Shown in pieces: positions 55,747 through 64,000 of a DNA stretch of 64,000 nt; position 1 is the first letter of the stretch; each line of letters starts with the position of its first letter. Position numbers and translations under genes: made by a program. The notes under the pieces were generated by a model, which had not been told where the DNA came from, did no database searches, and was given only the letters and a program-made list of their open reading frames with translations. Source of the DNA: Lampris incognitus (Eukaryota; Chordata; Actinopteri; Lampriformes; Lampridae); contig NC_079217.1 of the NCBI RefSeq assembly GCF_029633865.1, positions 57,726,973 to 57,790,972 on the forward strand, written 5' to 3'.

Positions 55747-57151
55747 CTAAAATGTTCCTTCAAACAGTTTATTCTTTAGCACTTCGGCTTTTGTTGAGAG
55801 TTTGTTGCCATCTATTTCCATCACAAGTTTTTGCAGAACCTCAAATATGTACTTCTGGTTTGTTGGATAGCTAAAGTCCAGTGAGTACACGAGGCCAAAC
55901 AAAATGGCGAGCGCATTTGCAATGTTACCAAGGTCATGGAGCACTTCATCACCTTCGATGATGATTCCAACATCTGCCAGTTAATCTGTAGGCTCTGCAC
56001 CTTCCATCTTTATGGCAAAGATTCCCAGGACTGTCTGGTCCATAGCCTCCTGGTTGTCTTCAACATCCTCAAAATAGAACAAATAAACCTTCAGTTACAA
56101 CAAACACACCAGGAAAAAAAATCCCCATTTATTATTTATCGAACCTCCAATTTTCTATCCTTCCAAGACTACATTTAATATTGTCTGGAAGGAAGTAGCA
56201 ACATCCATAAATAATACCTTAAAACAGTAGTCCATAAACTGCTATTAGTGTGATTTCAATGAAGGGATTTTTACTATGGAAGCATGGCTCGAATCGTTCT
56301 GTCTGAAATAAAGTAAGCAGGGCTGTGTTTGTAAGTTATGTACAGTAGTTTGGATAATTGTATGCCCACCTGGCCAGCAGGTAGAGCCATGGAGGCACCA
56401 ATCTCAGTAATATGAGGCGCATAGATGACGTCATCATGCAGCGCAGGCGATTCAGAACGATGCAAAGAAACGAAGCACATGGTTGCACGGAGCTGAGCTC
56501 CCGAAAAATACAAGAGTTAATTAAATGCGATAAAGTGGAAACGGTTAATTTAAATGCGATAAAGTGGAACGTTGTTGAACTGTAAACGTTTGAACTACAA
56601 ACGTTTGGACTGACAGATTTACTATCTGTCGCAATTGTTGAGATTTAGTGGAGTTGTGAACGCAGTTTATGTTGGCTCATGTACAGTTTGGAAACTAATG
56701 TTAGCTTGTGTACAGGAGGAACATTGTCAATGAACATTTGTGTCATCTCGTCATTTATGGGCTGCGTTCACAACGCCACTAAATCTCAACAATTGCGACA
56801 GATAGTAAATCTGTGTCAGTCCAAACGTTTGTAGTTCAAACGTTTACAGTGTTAGTATGTCAGGCAATCTGATGCATTTTTCTTGTTGTCCACAAAGCTC
56901 ATGTTTGGATCCAAAACAATAAGGAACTGCTTTGTAAAAGTGTTGTGTGTACCCTAAGCCTGATATCTTATTCTACTTGTCCAAAACTACTAAAATCACA
57001 ATCATATTTTCAGTTTCTGGAGAGAAATTAAGTAGAAAGCAGAGGCAAAAATACTTACCATATACTCTCTTATGAGATTTTTAGGGTCTTCATTGAGGTA
57101 AACCATTAGTGCTTTCAGTACGCAGGCTCTTCTTGTTTCAACAGCATCATT
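55747..57151 (-). pseudogene. SAMD3-like gene fragment, two exons, with a premature stop
   Basis: Exon A is 57059-57151: acceptor TTCTCTGCTGTAG, 31 codons including RRACVLKALMVYLNEDP, donor GTAAGTAT. Exon B is 55747-56067: acceptor TTCTATTTTGAG, then DQTVLGIFAIKMEGAEP, an in-frame TAA at 55981-55983, VGIIIEGDEVLHDLGNIANA, ILFGLVYSLDFSYP and KLSTKAEVLKNKL to a stop. Both junctions are phase 0. The C-terminal pattern (EGxxVL...NIAxAxxxLFGLxYxLxxxYP...LxKL) resembles fish proteins annotated as sterile alpha motif domain-containing protein 3-like. One nonsense change makes it a probable pseudogene or a truncated product; a base-calling error is possible. The SAM domain itself would lie in upstream exons not identified. 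Confidence 0.55.
56579..56850. mobile_element. MITE with about 88-bp inverted arms in the SAMD3-like intron
   Basis: Arms 56579-56665 and 56762-56850 are inverted copies (ACTGTAAACGTTTGAACTAC at each end), with about 96 bp between them. Within each arm acgttt pairs occur in tandem. It lies in the intron between exon B and exon A. The superfamily is not clear and no TSD is convincing. Confidence 0.75.
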
Positions 57152-57583
57152 CTACAGCAGAGAACAAGGGAAATGTGTAAGAGGGGTTATATTATTATTG
57201 CACTGTGTAGCAATTATCACTACAGATGCACCACTGTTCAACCAACTTGTAAACCACAGTTATCAACACAAATTGTAAGGCTGCTTTACCTTGTTACCCA
57301 CACAGTGTTACAAAACAAAAACAAAATAAAAATGCCATAAAACTAAACCAAAGTAATGTTGCATTCGGGGAGGTCGCTAAACTACAATTTCAGACTAGGT
57401 TAAATCGCTATTTTAATGTATGTTTGTTATCTGGCATTTTGTTAACTGGCTAGCTCGTTAGCTAGCTAACATGATATATATACTACATTTTCGCAAGACA
57501 AATACAGTAGCACTGGCAATATCACTCTCTAACCATGCACTATTGTTCCAACATCACATAATGCATCAAAAATATATACTTAC

Positions 57584-57715
57584 TCAAACAGATAGATGGA
57601 TGTTGTTTGATGAAAGCAGATGGTAAGACCTTGACTTCAAGTACATTCACTCGCCAATCTGCACATGGCACCACAAAATGAAGTTTGCGGAAACAGCTCT
57701 GAGCATGCGCAATGC
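57584..57715 (-). promoter_or_regulatory. possible upstream exon and promoter of the SAMD3-like gene
   Basis: On the minus strand a donor GTAAGTATATATT begins at 57583, preceded by about 110 bp that is open in one frame (VNVLEVKVLPSAFIKQHPS). GCATGCGC at about 57702-57709 looks like an NRF-1 site. The sequence then meets the LTR array at about 57725, which may have truncated the promoter. Weak on its own; supported only by position relative to 57059-57151. Confidence 0.3.
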
Positions 57716-58040
57716 CCGACCTACGGAAACCTGCGAACCTGTATCGCCCGCACCGCAGGAGACATCGCTAATCGCTAGACTAAAGGGTCAGACCCGCCAG
57801 CCAGCGGCCAGCGTGTCTTCTTATCCATGCACGTTACACTACCCCCCTCCTTCGGGAAGCGCGTCCCCGCGCTTAAGCATATCAGCTCCTTCACACCTCA
57901 GGGCGCATACACTTCCGATGGCCTTACGGTCGCTCCATCCCACTTCTGACACCAATGTAGCGAATTCGGGGGGCAGTCTGGGAGACCGTCGCCATGGCCA
58001 GGACGCGAACCTGTATCGCCCGCTCCGCAAGCGACAACGA

Positions 58041-58197
58041 ATGTAGCGAATTCGGGGGAAAGTCTGGGAGACCGTCGCCATGGCCGGGACGCGAACCTGT
58101 GTCTCCCGCTCCGCAAGCGACAACGTTAACCAGTCGACTAAAGGGTCCGACCCGTTAGTCAAGGACCAACGTGTCTACTTATCCATGCACGTTACAC
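58041..58197 (-). repeat. LTR-C of the miniature array
   Basis: 157 bp. It has A box TAGTCGACTGG (58130-58140, 10 of 11) and B box GGTTCGCGTCC (58087-58097), 32 nt apart. An 85-bp piece of its 3' end is repeated at 57955-58039. Confidence 0.8.
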
Positions 58198-58313
58198 TAC
58201 CCCCCTCCTTCGGGAAGCGCGTCCCCGCGCTTAAGCATATCAGCTCCTTCACGCCTCAGGGCGCCTACGCTTCCGATGACCTTACGGTCGCTCCATCCCA
58301 CTTCTGACACCAA

Positions 58314-58470
58314 AGTAGCGAATTCGGGGGACAACGCAACCACAGGAGCTGCCGCGGCCGGGAAGCGAACCTGTATCGCCCGCACCGCAGGAGACATCGC
58401 TAACCGCTTGACTAAAGGGTCAGACCCGCCAGCCAGCGGCCAGCGTGTCTTCTTATCCATGCACGTTACA
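58314..58470 (-). repeat. LTR-D of the miniature array
   Basis: 157 bp. A box TAGTCAAGCGG (58404-58414) is a perfect match to TRGYNNARNNG; B box GGTTCGCTTCC (58361-58371) has one mismatch to GGTTCGANTCC. They are 32 nt apart. The segment from the A box through the B box to CCCGGCC resembles a tRNA, for example the Glu or Asp type, without a clear acceptor stem. Confidence 0.8.
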
Positions 58471-58799
58471 CTATATATATGTACTAGTAAGTGACCCGCA
58501 ACCAAGTTGTGGTGGATCATGACGTTTATTAGCTATCCACCCGTCTAAATCTCCCTCTTCATCCTGCCAGCTAACCGCCTTCCCCCTGCCCCTAACCCCC
58601 CCCACTCCAACTCCCTCCCCCCAAATGCTCAGAATCACTTGAAATGCCGAGAAAAGTGGTTTTTAGCCATTTTTAGAAAATGCATATTTTGCATAATTAT
58701 GCATAATTATGTAGCGCTATCTATCCCTTTTAACTGTCAAGGACAACGCTCCTGAGTTCTCTATACAACTCGGTATCCAATAAACTATTGAAGTGTGGT
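58471..58799. other. C-rich tract; no gene
   Basis: A ccccctgcccctaacccccc-type stretch at 58572-58622. Nothing else recognised. Confidence 0.4.
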
Positions 58800-59145
58800 A
58801 ACTTCGCTTTTTATGTGTTTAAAGTATGTTCTAAAGGCTCTAAATGTCTTACAGTGTCATCTGGTAACTCCAACTAAAAAGGTTGACTACCCCTTTAAGG
58901 CGCTTAAATATGGCATATGACCCCTTTAAGGCAATCTAACATGGTCTAGACACCTCAATGTGCCACCGAGTAATTTATATTAAAACGGTGGACTAGCCCT
59001 TTAAGGTTCTAAAATGTGGTGTATTAGCCATTTAAGGTTATATACTATGGTCTACACATCTCTGGGTGTCACTAGGTTACTTCCAGTAAAAAGGTGGACT
59101 AGCCCTTTAAGGTTGTCTCAACATGTCACTTACCATAGCCTAGAC
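58800..59145. repeat. degenerate tandem repeat, unit about 107 bp
   Basis: About three diverged units; anchors are aaaaggtggactagcccttt (58875 as a variant, 58983, 59089) and gtgtcactaggttacttcc-like. Each unit has two CCCTTTAAGG or CCATTTAAGG motifs. No coding content. Confidence 0.65.
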
Positions 59146-59467
59146 ACCACAGGAATAAACACACATGAATAATCCACACTCACACAGGTACATAGAATTA
59201 TATATACAAATGTATTATGAGTAATAATTATTAGAATGAATGAAAGTAATAAGCCTCAATGGCTAACAAGCATCTGCATTCATATACACACAAATGAATC
59301 AGACCAACACATTAGCATACAGCTCAACAACCCTATAACTAAGCCGGCAATAAAAATAAAAGAAAGCCAACCCCCAGTTGCAGGCCTGTTTCTTTATCGG
59401 GTACGTTGGGACCCTAAACAGCCCTCTTTGCTCCCCTTTGAAGCCCGCACATCCGGCTTGTACTCAC
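59146..59467. other. no recognisable gene
   Basis: Would be intron of the candidate gene at 59468-59894 if that call is right. A 78-codon plus-strand frame at 59236-59472 has no domain. Confidence 0.35.
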
Positions 59468-59894
59468 AATGAATGCTCCTCTTCGTCTCAGTGCAGCAGC
59501 GAACGTCAGGCCGGCAGCCATCCTAGCTAACTGGCTAGTTAGCCGTTAGCACCATCTCACGGTCGAACCGTGCGCTCCCCTCGGCAGCACAACACGGCAA
59601 CAGACGACTCCTGCGTTCCTCGATGGTCGCATGAACACAACACTACACTGTAACTGATAACGTTACTTCGCTAAACTAGAAGACGGCCCGACTCACTGTG
59701 GGGCAAGCCCCTTACCGCATCCAGTCCATTCGCCCGTCTTGCTGAGCTAGCAACGAACACCGACTGGCTAGCTCGCTCCGTAACGTCGCTGGGTCCACAT
59801 ATGGGACTGACGAGTAGTCAGTTTGTCTCCCAAATCCACACAAACAGTTCCCGGGATGGGTCTCGGTCAGACACCCGCACACATCACTGTTCAC
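59468..59894 (-). CDS. candidate 5' end of an unidentified gene (two exons)
   Basis: On the minus strand an ATG at 59894 opens 59 codons, including TETHPGNCLCGFGRQTDY and VDPATLRSELASRCSLL, to a GTAAGG donor (exon 59716-59894, phase 2). After 193 bp an acceptor (GTTAGCTAG) begins a 55-nt exon (59468-59522) that continues in frame with MAAGLTFAAALRRRGAF and ends at GTGAGTA. The ATG in the second exon has a strong context (A at -3, G at +4) and could be the true start instead. The area is CpG-containing, as at teleost gene starts. No homolog is recognised; later exons are not found. Confidence 0.4.
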
Positions 59895-60477
59895 TAAACT
59901 TCAATTACATTTCTCTCACCGCAAAATAGCATATAACAACTCGACATCAAACTGCTCCGTTGCTCACACCAGGGACGAGAGACCTTTCTCCCAGTCCAGT
60001 CTGCTCGTGCTGACGGTTTCCGCTGCCCCCTCAACCAATCACATTCAAGGTAAGGTATTCTCTCCACAGCCAACCAATCACAACAATGGTAAGTGTTAAC
60101 ACTAAAGTAAATGCATTTCACATTGGTAAACAACTGTTTTGCAGAACAATATCAACAATATAATATATTCATATTCAAAAGGTATACAAAATAACAAACA
60201 TAGGCCAAACTCTTATCTAATAGTGCAATATAATATATCTAAGGCCTATAATTTAACCACAGGGTTACAATTATATTGTAATTTTCTGCTATTTTTCTGG
60301 CCCTCTCTGTGGAACAATACCTACCACCTCCAAAAGAAATTAGGATCATAAATGCTTTAGTTTTCGGTCCCGCTATCTACACTAACACACACACTAACAC
60401 CAAACACACACACATTCCGAAAATGTATGAGTAGAAGGTGCGAAAGTAGCCACACCTGTACGACACGTCACAGAGAG
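59895..60477. other. promoter-like then A/T-rich, no gene
   Basis: ccaatcaca-type CCAAT motifs at about 60034 and 60073 lie just upstream of the candidate start at 59894. Further right is A/T-rich with a short ACACAC patch near 60395. Confidence 0.35.
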
Positions 60478-60563
60478 GATACATACCACCGTCTCTTCAG
60501 TTTATTTTCTTGTAGAGCCAGCAGGCAAGAGCATCTCTTCCTCGTCGTCAGTGTTGGACGCCA
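60478..60563 (-). pseudogene. possible PIF/Harbinger-type N-terminal exon
   Basis: The minus strand from an ATG at 60563 reads MASNTDDEEEM and then, one frame over, LLALQENKLKRRWYVSSL followed by a stop. Acidic start, LLALL-type helix and KRRRWYV-like basic motif are the usual N-terminus of fish Harbinger transposases (HARBI1-like). The frame change and quick stop make it a remnant. It could alternatively be an unrelated first exon. Confidence 0.35.
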
Positions 60564-60587
60564 TGACAGAAGAGTGTAAACACGCAA

Positions 60588-60606
60588 GCATTGTGGGTAA
60601 TGTAGT
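60588..60606. promoter_or_regulatory. ZNF143/SBS-like promoter motif
   Basis: GCATTGTGGGTAATGTAGT compares with the complement of the ZNF143 motif (GCATGCTGGGAATTGTAGT). It lies 25 bp upstream of the minus-strand ATG at 60563. Such sites mark vertebrate promoters, often bidirectional. Confidence 0.4.
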
Positions 60607-61142
60607 GTTTCACGGACGGTTTTACAGGAACCTACAACGCGGAAGTGCGCTCGACTATGGAAGCCCAAATGACTGTGGACATTCCTCGTGGAGTCCGCTC
60701 CGCGTGCGTTCCGCCCGAGTATGTTTGGGCCTTTAAATGTGATTCATCAGATAAGACACTCGGACACTTCCACGCGCGCAACAGCGGCCAACTTTATTGT
60801 TCGTCAGACCCGCCAAAACCCGAACCGCCCGCACGCGCTGATTTACATTGAAAAACAGAAAACTTTATTGAGTTCACTTCACGTGACAGCCGCCATATAC
60901 GCCCGTGCTCGACCCATGCAAATGCGACTCTGACGTTGTGGCTTATTTCACGGACGCTTTGTATTTGCAACGCTGCTCGCTGTCTCCGCCCGCCATCCAG
61001 CAACCCGTTAAGAACGCGAGGTTTGTGCGAACGGCGGAAAGAGCCGAGGCGTGACGTAGCCAGAACCCGCCATCTTGTTGAACTGCTCAGGATTATGAAG
61101 GGATTCCACATATTTTATGCATATTCGGCATATTATGCATAC
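60607..61142. other. CpG-containing, no gene identified
   Basis: Contains gtgacgtagc, ccgccatcttg (YY1-type) and atgcatattcggcatattat motifs. Frames on both strands of up to 105 codons have no domain. Confidence 0.35.
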
Positions 61143-61672
61143 TGTCGCGGGACTGGGTTTAGATGTTCTTATATTAAGTAGTTGGAGGCTGGGAATTATG
61201 GTGCGACAACACAGTCTCTGGCGTTAATTAGCCGGGCTAGGCTACGGGTTTAGCAACCCACCTTGCACTGCTCCTGCAGTCTGCAGACGATGACGGACGC
61301 TGGCTAGCCTGGCTGGGATGGTCTCACTCTGCAGACACTCGCACTGTCACTGGCTGCACACTCTGATCTCTCTCTGGGGGCTGGTAATCACTCTTACTGG
61401 TTCTATTATGGTCGTCGCTGGTTAGTCACTGTCTAGCGTCAGCTCAGTCGAGGTGTAGGAGTCAGGAATGTTACGTCTGATCGCTAACACGTTATGCTAA
61501 GCTAACACTGTGTGACAGTCTGTAAACCACTATAACAACTAACTCACGCTGTGCTGTGCAATGGATAACAATAGGCAGCACGCACGCATTCCTAAGTCTC
61601 TTCTCATTGGCTAACAGGGTCTCGCGTTACTTTAGTCAGACTGTCTGTCTGTCAGGGAGCTGTCCCGCAACA
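61143..61672 (-). repeat. gypsy-4 3' LTR
   Basis: 530 bp. On the minus strand it starts TGTTGCGGGACAG and ends CCCAGTCCCGCGACA; the ends are an 11-bp imperfect inverted pair. A polypurine tract (AAAGGGGGGGGGTAG) lies directly upstream at 61673-61690. The partner LTR is outside the window, so limits rest on these signals. Confidence 0.7.
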
Positions 61673-61888
61673 CTACCCCCCCCCTTTAGATTGTTGAGTC
61701 CCTTCAACATAAAGATAAAATAACTCTGGGAACTAGAGTCGGAATTACACCCGGGACAAAACACCCGGCACACAACTAGGCCCGGAACTAAGGGCGTCAA
61801 AATAAACTGGTTGGGTGGTCACTATTAAAGTAGGACTCCTGTGACTAGCCTAGTAACCCCCTAAGTCAACTAGTCACGTCCGTCAAGA
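61673..61888 (-). other. gypsy-4 3' untranslated part
   Basis: Polypurine tract and about 200 bp between the gag-pol stop and the LTR. No other feature. Confidence 0.6.
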
Positions 61889-64000
61889 TCAGTCTCGAAC
61901 AGAGTCCCGGAGCCAGGCAGGCGGCCGGACTGGTCTGCCCCGTCTAGTGGTGGGGAGGGGCAGGGGCTCAGCAACGTCTGCTTCGGCTCCCTCTGGGTCA
62001 GGGGCGGAAGACTGCCCGCCTGGAACACGGGCTGCGGCCTCTCGGCGTCGAGTAGTGGTCGGCTCCCCTGGAGAACTGCTGGCAGCCAAGGGCGGAGACA
62101 AGGAGGGAGACACCTGGGCGCTCGTGGGGCTTTCATGGGGCTTTCGTGGGGCTTTCGTGGGGCTTTCATGGGGCTTGAGCTTGAGCCCGCTGGCTTGGAC
62201 CCGCTCGAGGACGATGGCCAGGTTCTTCAACCCATCTTCAACACTGCGGCCAATGACGATGACGTCATCTAGGTACACGAGGAGGCTCTTCCACTGCAAC
62301 CCGCGCAGGACAACCTCCATGGCCCTCTGGAAGGTGCCTGGCGCGTTGCAGAGTCCGAAAGGCATTCGGGCGTACTCGTACAGGCCATAGCGAGTAATGA
62401 AGGCCGTCTTGCATCGGTCAGCAGGATGGACTCCAATTTGCCAGTATCCACTCTGCATGTCTAACGTGGAGAACACGGTTGCGCCTTCCAGGGTGTCCAG
62501 ACACTCTTCAATCCTTGGAAGCGGGTACGCGTCCTTCAGCGTCAGTTCATTGAGTCTTCGGTAGTCGATACACCATCGAACGCCTCCATCTTTCTTCCTC
62601 ACCCGGACCACAGGTGAAGCCCACTCAGACGTCGATGGCGTTATCACTCCAGCCTTCAGCATTTCCTGGAGGTGCTGTTCCTCCTCTTGCTGGAACCCCA
62701 GCGGTGTGCGGCGGGTTGCCTGGCGTACTGGGCGTCCCTCTCCGGTGTCGATGCGGTGCTGGACAGCATCAAAACAGCCCAGGTCGTCGTTTGCTGCTGC
62801 AAAGACCTTGTGCTTGACCAGAAGCTGCAGTAGGGCTCTCTGCTGCCCCTCTTCGAGCTCCTTACTGGCGGCTGCATACAGGGATGACAGATGGTCTGGT
62901 AGATCCAAGGCTGTTGCGGACTCCAGCCGTCGCACTGACACTTGTTCCTTCTCCGCCGGGTTCGTGGGGTTCGGCTCTAGGGACGGGGTTTCCTCTGCCT
63001 CAACCAACACGCCCAAGCAAACACCTCTCCTTAGGGTCACTTCGCGGGGCGACAAGTTGCATAGTCGCACAGGGACTCTCTTGGCAACGTCGACTACTAC
63101 ACTGCCTGAAGAGACTCCTTCTGCAAGGCCAGTGGGCTCCAGGACGGCAGAAATTCCTGGCTTTGGGCCTTCCACTAGACCCCAGACGTCGCGTTCGCTC
63201 TCCGCTGGTAAAGTCGAGGGGCACTCCAGCAGTACTCTGGAAACCGTGTACTCTCCTAGCGACCTGCCTATGACGACAGTGCCGATCGGTTCTCCATCAA
63301 CGTGTACTTGTCCTCCGACCGAAACTGTGACTCTGGCGGCTAGCATAAAGTCCAGACCCAGGAGAAAGGGGTCGCGGATGGGTGCGACGTAGACATCCCA
63401 GTCCTTGGTCTTACGGCCCAAGCGGATGGTGACTCTATACTTCGGAGTCTCGGTCATTTCTTTCCCCTCCTCCGCGTTCCTCAGGACGGCAGTCCCCACA
63501 CTTGGCTGACCAGCTAGCTCCAGCTGACGGAAGGTGTCTTCAGACATGACGGTCGCCTCCGCGCCGGTGTCCACAACGCACTTGAGTTCCAGTTTGTTGA
63601 CCGTGATGGGCACTACCAGACTAGGACCATCTCCTGCTGCTCGGTTTATGCGGGGTGCTGGCTGGCTATCGGCCTTTTCCTTGACGTGAGGGCTCGGTGA
63701 GCGGGAGGTGCAGTCTCGTTGGAAGTGGCCCTGGCCTCCACACTGGTAACAGGAGCCTCTAGGGGTGGCGCCCGGACTCGGTGATTGGTAACGCCGCTGC
63801 CCATTAGTGCTGCTCGCCGGCCGCTCTAGAGTTCTGCCCCGTTCCTCCTTCTTCTGTTCGGCTGTGTCGGATGTCAGCTGCGGGGGGGACGGTTTCCAGG
63901 AACGCCGCATTTCCTGCAGCAGCGCCGCTACCTCGGCTTTCAACTCCTTGATGTCAGCATTTAGGTCGGACTGCGTCGCGCCGGTGGCCGTCGATGTCGG
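61889..64000 (-). pseudogene. gypsy-4 gag-pol with a large in-frame internal deletion
   Basis: One open frame of at least 684 residues that continues past the right edge. It has a Pro/Gln-rich gag end, CCHC knuckle CYQCGGQGHFQRDC (about 63710-63750), protease CVVDTGAEATVMSEDTF (about 63540-63590), then a full start of RT: FQQEEEQHLQEMLKAGVITP, RWCIDYRRLNELTLKDAYPL, STLDMQSGYWQ (first Asp), ARMPFGLCNAPGTFQ and the YLDD box (about 62270). After ASGLKLKP it jumps into a repeat of Lys-Pro-His-Glu-Ser-Pro and then the Arg/Pro-rich C-terminus of pol (RGRPVRPPAWLRD). RT thumb, RNase H and integrase are gone, yet the frame is open. The repeat is coded by 12-bp ggggctttcgt-type units at about 62128-62176. 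Confidence 0.85.

Larger units (their letters stand above)
57725..58470 (-). mobile_element. tandem array of gypsy-1-type LTRs and miniature internal regions
   Basis: Minus-strand order from the right: LTR-D (58314-58470), internal region (58198-58313), LTR-C (58041-58197), a duplicated LTR end (57955-58039), a second internal region (57839-57954) and LTR-A (57725-57838, truncated). Each internal region is about 115 bp and holds only a tRNA-Leu-like primer site and a polypurine tract (GAAGGAGGGGGGTAG) plus a GC-rich inverted repeat around cgcgtccccgcgc. No gag or pol. LTR-A and LTR-D are more alike than either is to LTR-C. Confidence 0.85.

Overview
This is a stretch of vertebrate genome, most likely from a percomorph teleost fish. 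The evidence is the repeat content: many copies of two tRNA-derived SINE families (called A and B here; B looks like the fish DANA/mermaid type), Ty3/gypsy and Ty1/copia LTR retrotransposons, L1-like, CR1/L2-like and other non-LTR elements, hAT and Tc1 DNA transposons, foldback MITEs, and long (CA)n tracts. No bacterial or phage gene organisation is present. Almost everything recognisable is a mobile element or a remnant of one; complete cellular genes are absent, but several exon-like pieces with good splice sites occur. All family names come from recognising motifs by eye; no database was searched.

Layout. 1-4.5 kb: SINE-A fragment, hAT-like transposase remnant, LINE remnant and a hAT MITE with an 8-bp target duplication. 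4.5-8.3 kb: a minus-strand gypsy element (gypsy-1) with gag, protease, RT and part of RNase H, split by a second hAT MITE and ending at a short LTR that carries a tRNA-like Pol III promoter. 9-10.5 kb: possible 5' end and last exon of one or more unidentified minus-strand genes. 11.8-22.1 kb: one SINE-A copy broken by two LTR retrotransposons (gypsy-2 and a copia), the copia itself carrying a miniature gypsy derivative with two identical LTRs. 23.6-31.4 kb: more SINEs, two of them interrupted by hAT elements; one hAT still holds most of a transposase. 31.5-41.3 kb: SINE-A head, L1-like ORF2 remnant, gypsy-3 fragment, an APE-type LINE and another hAT. 41.4-50.3 kb: an exon-like piece whose splice donor was duplicated by a SINE, a Tc1 remnant, a LINE tail with a 262-bp tandem duplication, a 43-bp minisatellite and a CR1/L2-like LINE. 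51.8-57 kb: several inverted-repeat elements, a perfect 54-bp hairpin, and two or three exons of a broken SAMD3-like gene. 57.7-58.5 kb: a tandem array of LTRs and miniature internal regions of the gypsy-1 LTR family. 59-61 kb: CpG-containing candidate gene starts. 61.1-64 kb: a fourth gypsy element with an LTR and an internally deleted gag-pol frame running off the window.

The most interesting thread is the gypsy-1 LTR family. Its roughly 155-bp LTRs contain Pol III A and B boxes exactly 32 nt apart, it has tRNA-Leu-like primer sites, and it exists here both with gag-pol (4.5-8.3 kb) and as tandem miniature units with about 115 bp between LTRs (57.7-58.5 kb). This resembles a TRIM-type non-autonomous family with an autonomous partner, with LTRs that could be transcribed by Pol III.
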